A DNA stretch of 64,000 bases from the NCBI RefSeq assembly GCF_004216915.1, contig NZ_SGXD01000002.1:434001-498000 (forward strand). Direction: 5' to 3'. This document shows, in pieces, positions 7,938 through 15,960 of the stretch (position 1 is the first letter of the stretch; the number at the start of each line of letters is the position of its first letter). A program made the translations under genes and the position numbers. Source of the stretch: Motilibacter rhizosphaerae (GTDB lineage: Bacteria > Actinomycetota > Actinomycetes > Motilibacterales > Motilibacteraceae). Under the pieces are notes generated by a model, which made no database searches, was not told the origin of the DNA, and was given only the letters and a program-made list of their open reading frames with translations.

Positions 7938-8066
7938 TCAGCGGTACTTGTGGAACGTCCAGGTGATCGCGAGCAGCGCGCACAGGATGCCGAAGGCGAT
8001 GAGCCCGAGCACGATGGGCGGCGCCGGCAGCGAGTTCTTGACCTCTTCGGCCGCCACGACGAGCAT
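7938..8066 (-). CDS. Small conserved single-pass membrane protein
   Basis: 42 residues. ATG at 8066 preceded by GGAGGGA. The protein is a short polar N-terminus 'LVVAAEEVKNSLPAPP' and one membrane helix (about residues 18-36, 'VLGLIAFGILCALLAITW') ending in 'TFHKYR'. Short proteins of this form are common near nadD/proA in actinobacteria, but no function is known to me. It is convergent with the EAL-HDOD gene (16 bases between stops). Confidence 0.7.
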   Translation of the reverse strand: MLVVAAEEVKNSLPAPPIVLGLIAFGILCALLAITWTFHKYR

Positions 8067-8185
8067 CTGGTCCCTCCACCTTCCGAGCGCGGATCCGCCG
8101 GCAGCCCGGCCCCGGCATCCTCGCACACGGCGACGCCGCGGGCCGGAGCAGGCGTGACGCGTCGGCCTGGGGGAACCTCCGCGGG

Positions 8186-8977
8186 GTGACGTCCTCGCTG
8201 ACCTTCGTGGGCAACGCGACCACCCTGCTCGAGCGGGACGGCTTCCGCGTGCTCACCGACCCGAACTTCCTGCGCCGCGGGCAGCGCGCGTACCTCGGCC
8301 TCGGGCTGTCGTCGAAGCGCCTGCAGGACCCGGCCCTCTCCCCCGACCAGCTGCCGCCGCTGGACGCCGTCGCCCTGTCCCACCTCCACGGCGACCACTA
8401 CGACCGGGTCGCCCGCCGCGGGCTCGACCCGTCCGTGCCCGTGCTCACCACGCCGTCGGGGGCCACGCGGCTGCGGACGCGCCGGGTCGAGGCGCGGGGG
8501 CTGACGACGTGGGAGTCGTGGGAGACGGGCAAGGACGGCGCGACGCTGCGGGTCACCGCGCTGCCCGGGCGCCACGCCCCCGGCCTCGCCCAGCTCGCGA
8601 TCCCCCGCGTCATGGGCACGCTGATGGAGTTCGAGCGGCCGGGCCAGCGGCCGTACCGCGTCTACCAGTCGGGCGACACGCTCGTGCGCGACGACCTGCG
8701 CGAGATCGTCCGGCGCTACCCCGAGATCGACCTCGCGCTCGTGCACCTCGGCGGCACCCGCATCCTCGGCCTGACGCTGACGATGGACGGCCGGATGGGC
8801 GCCGACCTGCTCGAGCTGCTCGAGCTCGGGCGCCGGGGCACGACGGTGGTGCCGGTGCACTACGAGGAGTACCCGGTGTTCCGCTCGCCGCTGTCGGAGT
8901 TCCGCGAGGAGCTCGACCGCCGCGGGCTGCAGGTGGACGTGCGCTGGGTGGGGCGCGGGGAGACGCTCGCGCTCTGA
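8186..8977 (+). CDS. MBL-fold metallo-hydrolase
   Basis: 263 residues, GTG start. The metal-binding motif is 'LSHLHGDHYDRV' at about residues 66-77 (HxHxDH), with further ligands in 'LPGRHAP', 'YQSGDTLV' and 'VPVHYEEYPVF'. The beginning 'LTFVGNATTLLERDGFRVLTDP' is typical of the UlaG/YfnR-like group of beta-lactamase-fold hydrolases that act on lactones, phosphodiesters or lipids. No signal peptide, so cytoplasmic. The start is weakly supported (GGGGGAA 14 bases upstream). Substrate unknown. Confidence 0.85.
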   Translation: MTSSLTFVGNATTLLERDGFRVLTDPNFLRRGQRAYLGLGLSSKRLQDPALSPDQLPPLDAVALSHLHGDHYDRVARRGLDPSVPVLTTPSGATRLRTRRVEARGLTTWESWETGKDGATLRVTALPGRHAPGLAQLAIPRVMGTLMEFERPGQRPYRVYQSGDTLVRDDLREIVRRYPEIDLALVHLGGTRILGLTLTMDGRMGADLLELLELGRRGTTVVPVHYEEYPVFRSPLSEFREELDRRGLQVDVRWVGRGETLAL

Positions 8978-9040
8978 GCCCTGGCGGTGGCAGGCGCTCG
9001 AGCGCTAGCCTCCGCCCACGACGAGCCCGGGGGGGCACCG

Positions 9041-11893
9041 ATGACGTGGTCGTACGGCCGGCGGCCGACCCTGCTCGCCCTGCTCGTCCTGGCGCTCGTC
9101 GCGGTCGGGCTGCTGCCCACTGCGCCGGTGAGTGCGGCTGCGGACACCCCGACGAGCTACCTCGCGGTCTCCTCGCTGCGGTACGGCACGCAGCTGCTCA
9201 CGGCCTCGCCCAGGCTCTGGAGCAACGCCCCGTTCACCGTCGACATCTCGTTCGCCGACGCCGATGGTGCCGTCACCGACGTGGCGTTCAGCGCTCCCGG
9301 TGGCCGCTCCTTCGTCCCGGGGTCGTACCAGCAGGTCGGCACTGCCAGCTCTCCCCGTGGAGCGCTGTCGGTGAGCCGTCCTGACGGGACCGCCTGTGAC
9401 GGCGGGGACTACACGGTGCGCGAGGTGCACTTCGCGGGGGACGGCACCGTCGACCGCTTCTGGGCCGGCTTCGCCTGCGGCGCCAGCGCCTTCGGCGAGG
9501 TCGCGGTCGGACGCGCGGTGCCCTCCGGGCCCCTGGTCGTCCCCAGCGGCGTGGCCTTCCCCGAACTCGCACCGCACTCCACCACGCCGGCGCGAGCAGC
9601 GGTCTGGGTGCTCGGTGGCACCCCGACGCGTGCCGCCGTCGCGGGAGTGGACGCGAGCGACTTCACCGCCCGCAGCGGACCGTGCGACGCCCGGGCCTGC
9701 CGGGTGGACACGACCTTCGCCCCCGTCGCCTCCGGAGTCCGGAGCGGCAGCCTGGACCTCGGGCCGGGCCTCCCGGTCGTGGCCCTCGCGGGCTACGCCA
9801 CCCCCGGCGACACCTCCCTCGCCCTGCACAGCGGCGGGACCTCCGACTGGGTCGGCAAGGGCCAGGACGTGAGGGTCGACCAGGCGTCAGGCGGGGTCGG
9901 GGTCTTCGGAGGGGAGGGGTCCACCTCGCTGCGTTTCGCCGCGACCAGCTCCGCCCGCGACGTCGACGGGAGTGAGGTCAGCGTCGACGGCGAGATCGAC
10001 GCCCCACCAGGGGCCCGGCTGCACGCCGGGGACTACACCGGTGCACTGCGGGAGGGGTACGGGCGGGTGTCCGCGCCCGTCCTGGACGTCTCCATGGACT
10101 CCCGAGCCTGCTCGCACACGCGCGGGGACATCCACGTCGCGCAGCTGGACTACGCCCCGGACGGCGCGATCGCGCACCTGTCCCTCACCTTCACCCAGTG
10201 GTGCGACGGCGCGGCGGACGCCCTCGAGGGCACCCTGCACGTCCACGTGCTCGCCCCCTGGGAGCGCGACCTCCCCCGCGGCCTGCCCGCCCTGCCCGGC
10301 TGGCCCACTCAGCAGGTCGTCCGACCCGTGCAGCAGCCGCCCCAGGGGACGACGAGCAGGGCCTCTCTGGGACCGACCGCCGACACCGCTCCGGAACTGC
10401 TGACAGCCGCGGAGGGACTGGTCCAGGTCGGAGGCACCCCTGACGACCTGAGTGTCGACGCCGGCTTCGGCAGCGACCTCCTCTCCAGCCTCGACGCGAC
10501 CCACCGCGCGGTCCGCCACGCCATCGTCGAAGGCCGTGACACCGAGGCCGACCACTGCTCGCGGACCTCTCTCGACGTCCGCGACCTGCACCAAGGCACT
10601 GACGGGCGCGTCGACCGGCTGTGGGCGCTCCTGCGCAACGGGTGCGACGCCGGAGCCCCGGCGTACGCCGAGGTCGTCTTCCAGGAGCCGACGGGCAGCG
10701 TGCCCGCGATCGCGCCCAGCGGGTGGGCCTTCGGCGAGGCGGCGGTCGGTTCGCACGTCGGGCGGATGCAGACGTTCTGGCTCACCGGCGCGACCCGGTC
10801 ACCCGACTGGCGGGTGAGCGGACCGGCTCTCGCGGACTTCCGGCTGGGCGACACCGGCTGCGACTCCCGCGGGTGCCGCGTCGACGTGACGTTCGTCCCC
10901 TCCGCGCCCGGACGGCGCGACGCGCGACTCGATGCAGGTCCGGGGGCGACGGCCGTCCCGCTGACGGGCGACGGGGCGACGGGTGACACGTCGCTCACGT
11001 TCCACGAGCGGCACGCCGACGGGTCACCCGGCCCCTCCTTCACGTTCGCGCCCACCGCGACGCTGGCGGGCGGGTCGGCCTGGGGGACGACCAGCTTCAA
11101 CGTCGGGTGGGAGACCGACGGCGCCTGGAGCACCGGCACCCTGGAGCCGGCCGACGGCGTGCCGATCGGCTCCGCAGCCCCGGGGGGCGCCGGGCCCGGC
11201 GTGGGGGTCTCGATCGGCGCCCCGTACCCGCTGTGCACGGCCAGCTCCTCCGGTCGGCTCCAGCTGCAGCAGTTCGTCGAGGACGTGGCCGCCGGCGTCC
11301 TGCTCCACCTGTCGGCTGCCGGCCGGACGACCTGCGGCGATGACACCTTCGACGTCGTGATGCACTACCGCGCCCTGCCACCGGGTGCCGACCCGCAGGA
11401 CGACGAGCATCCCCTGCCGGGGTGGGACGCAGTCCCCACGGACACGTCGACGACGCCACCCCCGACCACGGGGCCGCCGTCACCCACCCCGACACCGAGC
11501 GCCGGCGGGCTACCGGCCGCCACTCCGGGCACCTCCGCCCCGAGCAGCAGCCCGGCGGCGGGCGCAGCCAGCACGGTCCCGCCGCCACCGTCCGCCGCCC
11601 CGGCTCTGGTCGCGCCCCCGGGGTCGGTGGTGGCCGACACCCGCGCGCCCGTGCCGCTGCTCGTCACCGACCGGCTCCGCCACCGGCTGCGCGTGGACCT
11701 CAGCTCGCACTACGCCGGGAGGACCGTCGCCGTGCGGGTCCAGCGGCACGGCCGGTGGGCCGCGCTCGGCGTCGTGCGCCTGGACCGCCGGGGCAACGCG
11801 ACGCTGCGGCTCCCGGCTGTCCTGCCGGCGCGGGGCAGTGCGCTGCGCATCGTGCTCGGCCGCACGGTGATCGCGAGCGGTCGCTCGGGCTAG
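9041..11893 (+). CDS. Large secreted protein with two repeated beta-rich modules
   Basis: 950 residues. A Sec signal peptide is clear: Arg-Arg, hydrophobic core 'LLALLVLALVAVGLLPTA', cleavage near 'VSAAAD' (residue 32). The mature protein has two related halves, each with a '(G/S)..VDR.WA.....C.A...AEV' segment and an ASH-like module starting 'PSG.AF.E.A' and containing a paired 'CD.R.CRVD.TF.P' motif (two Cys, likely a disulfide). A Pro/Thr/Ser-rich linker (about residues 795-860) joins a C-terminal basic domain of about 85 residues. No sorting motif is seen. I do not recognise a described family; the layout suggests a surface or extracellular structural or binding protein. The TAG stop shares the bases CTAG with the convergent GAF gene. 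Confidence 0.75.
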   Translation: MTWSYGRRPTLLALLVLALVAVGLLPTAPVSAAADTPTSYLAVSSLRYGTQLLTASPRLWSNAPFTVDISFADADGAVTDVAFSAPGGRSFVPGSYQQVGTASSPRGALSVSRPDGTACDGGDYTVREVHFAGDGTVDRFWAGFACGASAFGEVAVGRAVPSGPLVVPSGVAFPELAPHSTTPARAAVWVLGGTPTRAAVAGVDASDFTARSGPCDARACRVDTTFAPVASGVRSGSLDLGPGLPVVALAGYATPGDTSLALHSGGTSDWVGKGQDVRVDQASGGVGVFGGEGSTSLRFAATSSARDVDGSEVSVDGEIDAPPGARLHAGDYTGALREGYGRVSAPVLDVSMDSRACSHTRGDIHVAQLDYAPDGAIAHLSLTFTQWCDGAADALEGTLHVHVLAPWERDLPRGLPALPGWPTQQVVRPVQQPPQGTTSRASLGPTADTAPELLTAAEGLVQVGGTPDDLSVDAGFGSDLLSSLDATHRAVRHAIVEGRDTEADHCSRTSLDVRDLHQGTDGRVDRLWALLRNGCDAGAPAYAEVVFQEPTGSVPAIAPSGWAFGEAAVGSHVGRMQTFWLTGATRSPDWRVSGPALADFRLGDTGCDSRGCRVDVTFVPSAPGRRDARLDAGPGATAVPLTGDGATGDTSLTFHERHADGSPGPSFTFAPTATLAGGSAWGTTSFNVGWETDGAWSTGTLEPADGVPIGSAAPGGAGPGVGVSIGAPYPLCTASSSGRLQLQQFVEDVAAGVLLHLSAAGRTTCGDDTFDVVMHYRALPPGADPQDDEHPLPGWDAVPTDTSTTPPPTTGPPSPTPTPSAGGLPAATPGTSAPSSSPAAGAASTVPPPPSAAPALVAPPGSVVADTRAPVPLLVTDRLRHRLRVDLSSHYAGRTVAVRVQRHGRWAALGVVRLDRRGNATLRLPAVLPARGSALRIVLGRTVIASGRSG

Positions 11894-12396
11894 CGGCGGT
11901 GCCGGGCGAGCACCCGGCGCGCGCGGGCCGCACCGGCGCGGAGCAGGTCGATGTCCTCCGGGCGGTAGACCCGCGGCTGGTGGGTGTGGACGCAGTGCGC
12001 GCCGAGGACCTCGCCCGCCTCGTCGATGACCGGGGCACCCGCGTAGCTCGCGAGCGAGCTCGCCTCGACCAACCAGTTGCCGGCGTGGACCGGGCTCGCC
12101 GCCGTGTCGGAGACGACGTACGCGCCGCGCGCCTTGACCGTGAACGCGCAGAACGACCAGTCGACCGGGTAGCCCGCCGGGCCGGCGAACGCGCAGTCCG
12201 GCTTCACGCCGTACGACCCGGCGATGACGACGGAGCTGTCGAGGACGAGCGTGACGAGCGCGATCGGGGCCTCGAGCGCCGCGGCCGTGAAGGCGGCGAG
12301 GGCGTCCAGCTCCGCGCGCAGCGCCGCGTCCCCGAGGTCGTACGCGGTGGCGGCCTCGAGCCGGCGGAGCTCGGCGAGCTCCACCTTCGTCGTCAT
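11890..12396 (-). CDS. GAF domain protein
   Basis: 168 residues forming one GAF domain: 'LEAPIALVTLVLDSSVVIAG', 'VDWSFCAFTVKARGAYVVSD', 'SYAGAPVIDEAGEVLGAHC'. The two Cys (in WSFC and GAHC) are also found in the paralogue at 26.8 kb, which argues that they matter, perhaps as a redox or ligand site. No output domain is present, so the protein may be a stand-alone small-molecule or redox sensor, or an enzyme of the free methionine-sulfoxide reductase type; the sequence does not decide. Start ATG at 12396 is preferred; an in-frame GTG 24 bases upstream is possible and neither has a good ribosome site. Confidence 0.75.
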   Translation of the reverse strand: MTTKVELAELRRLEAATAYDLGDAALRAELDALAAFTAAALEAPIALVTLVLDSSVVIAGSYGVKPDCAFAGPAGYPVDWSFCAFTVKARGAYVVSDTAASPVHAGNWLVEASSLASYAGAPVIDEAGEVLGAHCVHTHQPRVYRPEDIDLLRAGAARARRVLARHRR

Positions 12397-12472
12397 GCCG
12401 CACCATCGGCCGCGCGCCACGGGGCCGGAGGGGGTCCGCCGGGCGCCACCCGATCAGGTCCTGGAGCGGACC

Positions 12473-13612
12473 TCAGCGCGGGAGGACGACGAGGTCGTCG
12501 CGGTGCACGACCTCGCGCTCGTACGCCGGCCCCAGCTCCGCGGCCAGCTCGTGCGTGCTGCGGCCGAGCAGCCCCGGCAGCTCACCGGCGTCGTAGTTGA
12601 CGAGCCCGCGCGCCACGGGCAGGCCCGCCGGGTCGACGAGCTCGACGGGGTCGCCGGCCGCGAACTCCCCGCTGACCCGCGTGATGCCGGCGGGCAGCAG
12701 CGAGGCGCCGCGCGAGACGACCGCGCGCACCGCACCGTCGTCGAGGACGAGCCGCCCGCGCGGGGAGCTGGCGTGCGCGAGCCACATCAGCCGCGGCGGC
12801 CGGCGCGGGCCGGTGGGCAGGAACGAGGTCCCGACCTGCTCGCCGCGCAGGGCGGCGCCGGCCAGCGCGGCCGAGGTGAGCAGCGTCGGGATCCCGGCGG
12901 CGGCGGCGATCCGGGCCGCCTCCACCTTCGTCGCCATGCCGCCGGTGCCGACCGACGAGCCGGTGCCCCCGATGCGGTCCTCGAGGCCGGCGAGCTCCGC
13001 CGGGTCGGCGACCCGCGGGATCAGGGTGGCGCCGGGCTTGCGCGGGTCCCCGTCGTACAGCCCGTCCACGTCGCTCAGCAGGACGAGGGCGTCGGCCTGC
13101 ACGAGCTGGGCGACGAGCGCGGCGAGCCGGTCGTTGTCGCCGAAGCGGATCTCGTGCGTGGCGACCGTGTCGTTCTCGTTGACCACCGGCACGGCGCCGA
13201 GCGCGAACAGCCGGAACAGCGTGCGCTGGGCGTTGCGGTAGTGCGCCCGCCGGATCACGTCCTCGGCGGTGAGCAGCACCTGCCCGACGGCCAGGCCGTG
13301 GCGGGCGAAGGCCGCGGTGTAGCGGTGGACGAGCAGCCCCTGCCCCACGCTCGCCGCCGCCTGCTGGGAGGCGAGGTCGCGGGGCCGGCGCGCCAGCCCG
13401 AGGGGGCTGAGGCCCGCCGCGATCGCGCCGGAGCTCACCAGCACGACGTCGCTCCCCGCAGCGCGCCGTGCAGCCAGGGCGTCGACGAGGGCGTCGACCC
13501 GGTCGCCGTCCAGGGCGCCCTGCCGGGTGGTGAGCGAGGACGAGCCGACCTTGACGACGATGCGCGCGGCCGACAGCACCGGCGTGGCCGGCGCGCCGGC
13601 GCCCGCGCTCAC
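12473..13612 (-). CDS. proB: Glutamate 5-kinase
   Basis: 379 residues: amino-acid kinase domain (residues 15-260) with '[12 protein letters not shown]', '[11 protein letters not shown]', '[17 protein letters not shown]' and '[12 protein letters not shown]', then a C-terminal PUA domain (about 285-375). It makes glutamyl-5-phosphate for proline synthesis and is usually feedback inhibited by proline. The GTG start overlaps the obgE stop (GTGA). The next pathway gene proA, usually directly downstream, is not in this window. Confidence 0.95.
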   Translation of the reverse strand: MSAGAGAPATPVLSAARIVVKVGSSSLTTRQGALDGDRVDALVDALAARRAAGSDVVLVSSGAIAAGLSPLGLARRPRDLASQQAAASVGQGLLVHRYTAAFARHGLAVGQVLLTAEDVIRRAHYRNAQRTLFRLFALGAVPVVNENDTVATHEIRFGDNDRLAALVAQLVQADALVLLSDVDGLYDGDPRKPGATLIPRVADPAELAGLEDRIGGTGSSVGTGGMATKVEAARIAAAAGIPTLLTSAALAGAALRGEQVGTSFLPTGPRRPPRLMWLAHASSPRGRLVLDDGAVRAVVSRGASLLPAGITRVSGEFAAGDPVELVDPAGLPVARGLVNYDAGELPGLLGRSTHELAAELGPAYEREVVHRDDLVVLPR

Positions 13613-14979
13613 CGGCGGCGGCGCGGCTCGGGCTCGAGCCGCAGGTCGGAGCCGCGGGGACCGTGCAGGAGCTCGGCGCCCGTCTCGACTGTCGGCTCCC
13701 AGTCGAAGACGACGGCCTGGTCCCCCTCGCCGATGACGACCGTGGAGCCCGGCGTGGCGCCCTTGGCCACGAGCTCCTCCTCGACGCCCAGCTTCGCCAG
13801 CCGGTCGGCCAGGTAGCCGACCGCCTCGTCGTTGGAGAAGTCGGTCTGGCGCACCCAGCGCCACGGCTTCTCGCCGAGGACGCGGAAGAAGTCGCCCTCG
13901 GGGGTGACCGAGAACTCCGGGCCCTTCACGGGCCGCGGGCGCAGCACGGTACGGGTCACCTCGACCGCGGGCGCCTCGGCCCGCGCCCTGGCGACGACGC
14001 GCGCCATGGCGAAGGAGAGCTCGCGCAGCCCCTCGCGGGACGCGGCCGAGACCTCGACGACCTCGAGGCCGCGGGCCTCGAGCTCGGGGCGGACCATGTC
14101 GGCGAGGTCGCGCGCCTCGGGCACGTCGACCTTGTTGAGCGCGACGAGGCGCGGACGGTCCTGGAGCCCGCCGTACGACGCGAGCTCGGCCTCGATGACG
14201 TCGAGGTCGCTCAGCGGGTCGCGGCCGGGGTCGAGCGTGGCGCAGTCGAGCACGTGGACGAGCGCGGCGCAGCGCTCGACGTGGCGGAGGAACTCCAGGC
14301 CCAGGCCCTTGCCCTCGCTCGCGCCGGGGATCAGGCCGGGGACGTCGGCGACGGTGAAGCGGACCTCGCCCGCCTCGACGACGCCGAGGTTGGGGACGAG
14401 CGTGGTGAAGGGGTAGTCCGCGATCTTCGGCTTCGCCGCCGACAGCGCCCCCACGAGGCTGGACTTGCCGGCGCTCGGGAAGCCCACGAGCGCGATGTCG
14501 GCGACGGTCTTGAGCTCGAGGACCACGTCGCGGGCGGTGCCGGGCTCGCCGAGCAGCGCGAAGCCGGGTGCCTTGCGCTTGGTGGAGGCGAGGGCGGCGT
14601 TGCCGAGGCCACCGCGCCCGCCCTGGGCGATGACGTACGTCGCGCCCGCGCCGACGAGGTCCGCCAGCACCTCGCCGTCCAGCGTCGTGACCACCGTGCC
14701 GTCGGGCACGGGCAGGACGAGCGTCGTCCCGTTGGCGCCGTCGCGGTTGCTCCCCTGCCCCGGCTTGCCGTTGTCCGCGTGGCGGTGCGGGCCGTGGTGG
14801 TAGTCCAGCAGCGTCGTGACCTGCGGGTCGACCACGAGCACGACGTCGCCGCCGTCACCGCCGTCGCCACCGTCCGGGCCGCCGAGCGGCTTGAACTTCT
14901 CGCGGTGGATGGAGGCGCACCCGTGCCCCCCGCTGCCGGCGCTCGCGTGGAGCACGACGCGGTCGACGAACGTGGTCAT
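13609..14979 (-). CDS. obgE: GTPase Obg/CgtA
   Basis: 456 residues: Gly-rich Obg fold at the N-terminus ('[17 protein letters not shown]', '[15 protein letters not shown]'), GTPase domain with P-loop '[10 protein letters not shown]', '[16 protein letters not shown]' and 'NKVD', and a C-terminal OCT domain (about 350-430) ending in a basic tail of 'RRRR'. Obg is an essential ribosome-associated GTPase in 50S assembly and stress control. It lies downstream of rpmA with a hairpin region between (15001-15067) and overlaps proB. Confidence 0.96.
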   Translation of the reverse strand: MTTFVDRVVLHASAGSGGHGCASIHREKFKPLGGPDGGDGGDGGDVVLVVDPQVTTLLDYHHGPHRHADNGKPGQGSNRDGANGTTLVLPVPDGTVVTTLDGEVLADLVGAGATYVIAQGGRGGLGNAALASTKRKAPGFALLGEPGTARDVVLELKTVADIALVGFPSAGKSSLVGALSAAKPKIADYPFTTLVPNLGVVEAGEVRFTVADVPGLIPGASEGKGLGLEFLRHVERCAALVHVLDCATLDPGRDPLSDLDVIEAELASYGGLQDRPRLVALNKVDVPEARDLADMVRPELEARGLEVVEVSAASREGLRELSFAMARVVARARAEAPAVEVTRTVLRPRPVKGPEFSVTPEGDFFRVLGEKPWRWVRQTDFSNDEAVGYLADRLAKLGVEEELVAKGATPGSTVVIGEGDQAVVFDWEPTVETGAELLHGPRGSDLRLEPEPRRRR

Positions 14980-15000
14980 GGGGGGCCTTCCGAGGAGGTG

Positions 15001-15067
15001 GGGGCGCCGGACCGGCGCCCCGGGGAAAACGTCGAGGGCGGGCCGGAGGATCCCGGACCCGCCCTCG
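15001..15067 (-). terminator. Two hairpins between rpmA and obgE
   Basis: The first structure met by transcription from rpmA is a 10-bp stem CGAGGGCGGG/CCCGCCCTCG (15033-15042 with 15058-15067), followed on the minus strand by GTTTTCC, which resembles an intrinsic terminator with a short T tract. A second stem GGGGCGCCGG/CCGGCGCCCC (15001-15010 with 15012-15021) follows. Together they would separate or attenuate obgE-proB expression relative to rplU-rpmA. Confidence 0.6.
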
Positions 15068-15078
15068 TCGAGGAGCTG

Positions 15079-15345
15079 CTACTCGGCCGCGGCGGCCAGC
15101 GGCACGATGTCGATGACGCGGCGCTCGCGGCGCGTACCGAACTTCACGTGGCCGGGGACGAGCGCGAACAGCGTGTCGTCGCCGCCGCGGCCCACGCCGA
15201 GGCCCGGGTGGAAGTGCGTGCCGCGCTGGCGGACGATGATCTCGCCGGCGCCCACGAGCTGGCCGCCGTAGCGCTTCACGCCGAGGCGCTTCGCGTTGGA
15301 GTCACGACCGTTGCGGGTCGAGGACGCACCCTTCTTGTGTGCCAT
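15079..15345 (-). CDS. rpmA: 50S ribosomal protein L27
   Basis: 88 residues, beginning '[20 protein letters not shown]', with '[22 protein letters not shown]' in the middle. Its N-terminus reaches the peptidyl transferase centre of the 50S subunit. No N-terminal cleavable extension of the Firmicutes kind is present. It follows rplU after 4 bases. Confidence 0.98.
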   Translation of the reverse strand: MAHKKGASSTRNGRDSNAKRLGVKRYGGQLVGAGEIIVRQRGTHFHPGLGVGRGGDDTLFALVPGHVKFGTRRERRVIDIVPLAAAAE

Positions 15346-15349
15346 GCCG

Positions 15350-15667
15350 TCACGCCTTCCCGGTCTCGATGCCGGTCACCTTGACCGCGGTCAGGGCGCT
15401 GCGGTAGCCCTGGCGGCGGCGGTAGCCGGTCTTGTTCTTGTAGCGGAGGATGTCGATCTTCGGCCCGCGGTGGTGGTCGACGACCTCCGCGGTCACCGTG
15501 ACGCCCGAGAGCGACGCGGCGTCCGAGGTGACGGTGTCGCCGTCGACGAGCAGCAGCGGCTGCAGCTGGACCGAGGACCCGGGCTCGCCGGCCACTCGGT
15601 CGAGGACGACGAGGTCGCCGACGGCGACCTTCTCCTGACGGCCGCCGGCGCGGACGATCGCGTACAC
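15350..15667 (-). CDS. rplU: 50S ribosomal protein L21
   Basis: 105 residues from a GTG ('[17 protein letters not shown]'), with the conserved '[20 protein letters not shown]' block close to the C-terminus. L21 binds 23S rRNA. First gene of the rplU-rpmA-(obgE-proB) operon; a promoter is visible at 15802-15831, leaving a leader of about 128 bases, long enough for autoregulation. In many actinobacteria rne lies directly upstream; here two genes on the other strand intervene. Confidence 0.97.
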   Translation of the reverse strand: MYAIVRAGGRQEKVAVGDLVVLDRVAGEPGSSVQLQPLLLVDGDTVTSDAASLSGVTVTAEVVDHHRGPKIDILRYKNKTGYRRRQGYRSALTAVKVTGIETGKA

Positions 15668-15801
15668 CCTGGCACTTCCTCTTCAGCCCACGGACGACCC
15701 CGCGGCGGACGAGCGGCGGCGCTCCGGACCGGGCCGAGGGCCCAGGACGGGGGTCGCACGCGCAGGCGCGGGGAGGCGCGCCAGCGGCGCACCGAATGAC
15801 C

Positions 15802-15831
15802 AGAGTACGGAACCGTCCCGCGACAGGTCAA
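15802..15831 (-). promoter_or_regulatory. rplU-rpmA operon promoter
   Basis: On the minus strand TTGACC (15831-15826) and TACTCT (15807-15802) are separated by 18 bases. The predicted start near 15795 leaves about 128 bases of leader before rplU. The region 15668-15960 holds no gene on either strand. Confidence 0.65.
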
Positions 15832-15960
15832 ACGAGGGCTCCCGCCCTTCCGGTCCCCTCGGAGCGGTCACGCAGAGCGAACCACCGGACGGGCTCCTCA
15901 GGGCCCCTGCGCGGGTGCCGAACGGTAGGGGTCGTCCCCGAAGCCCCTTGCGGAGACCCC

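Noticed and set aside
13663..15384. A 573-codon frame on the plus strand
   Set aside because: Antisense to obgE, rpmA and part of rplU, all certain genes.
15668..15795. A named L21 leader RNA
   Set aside because: The leader is long enough, but I could not recognise a described L21 autoregulatory structure in it.
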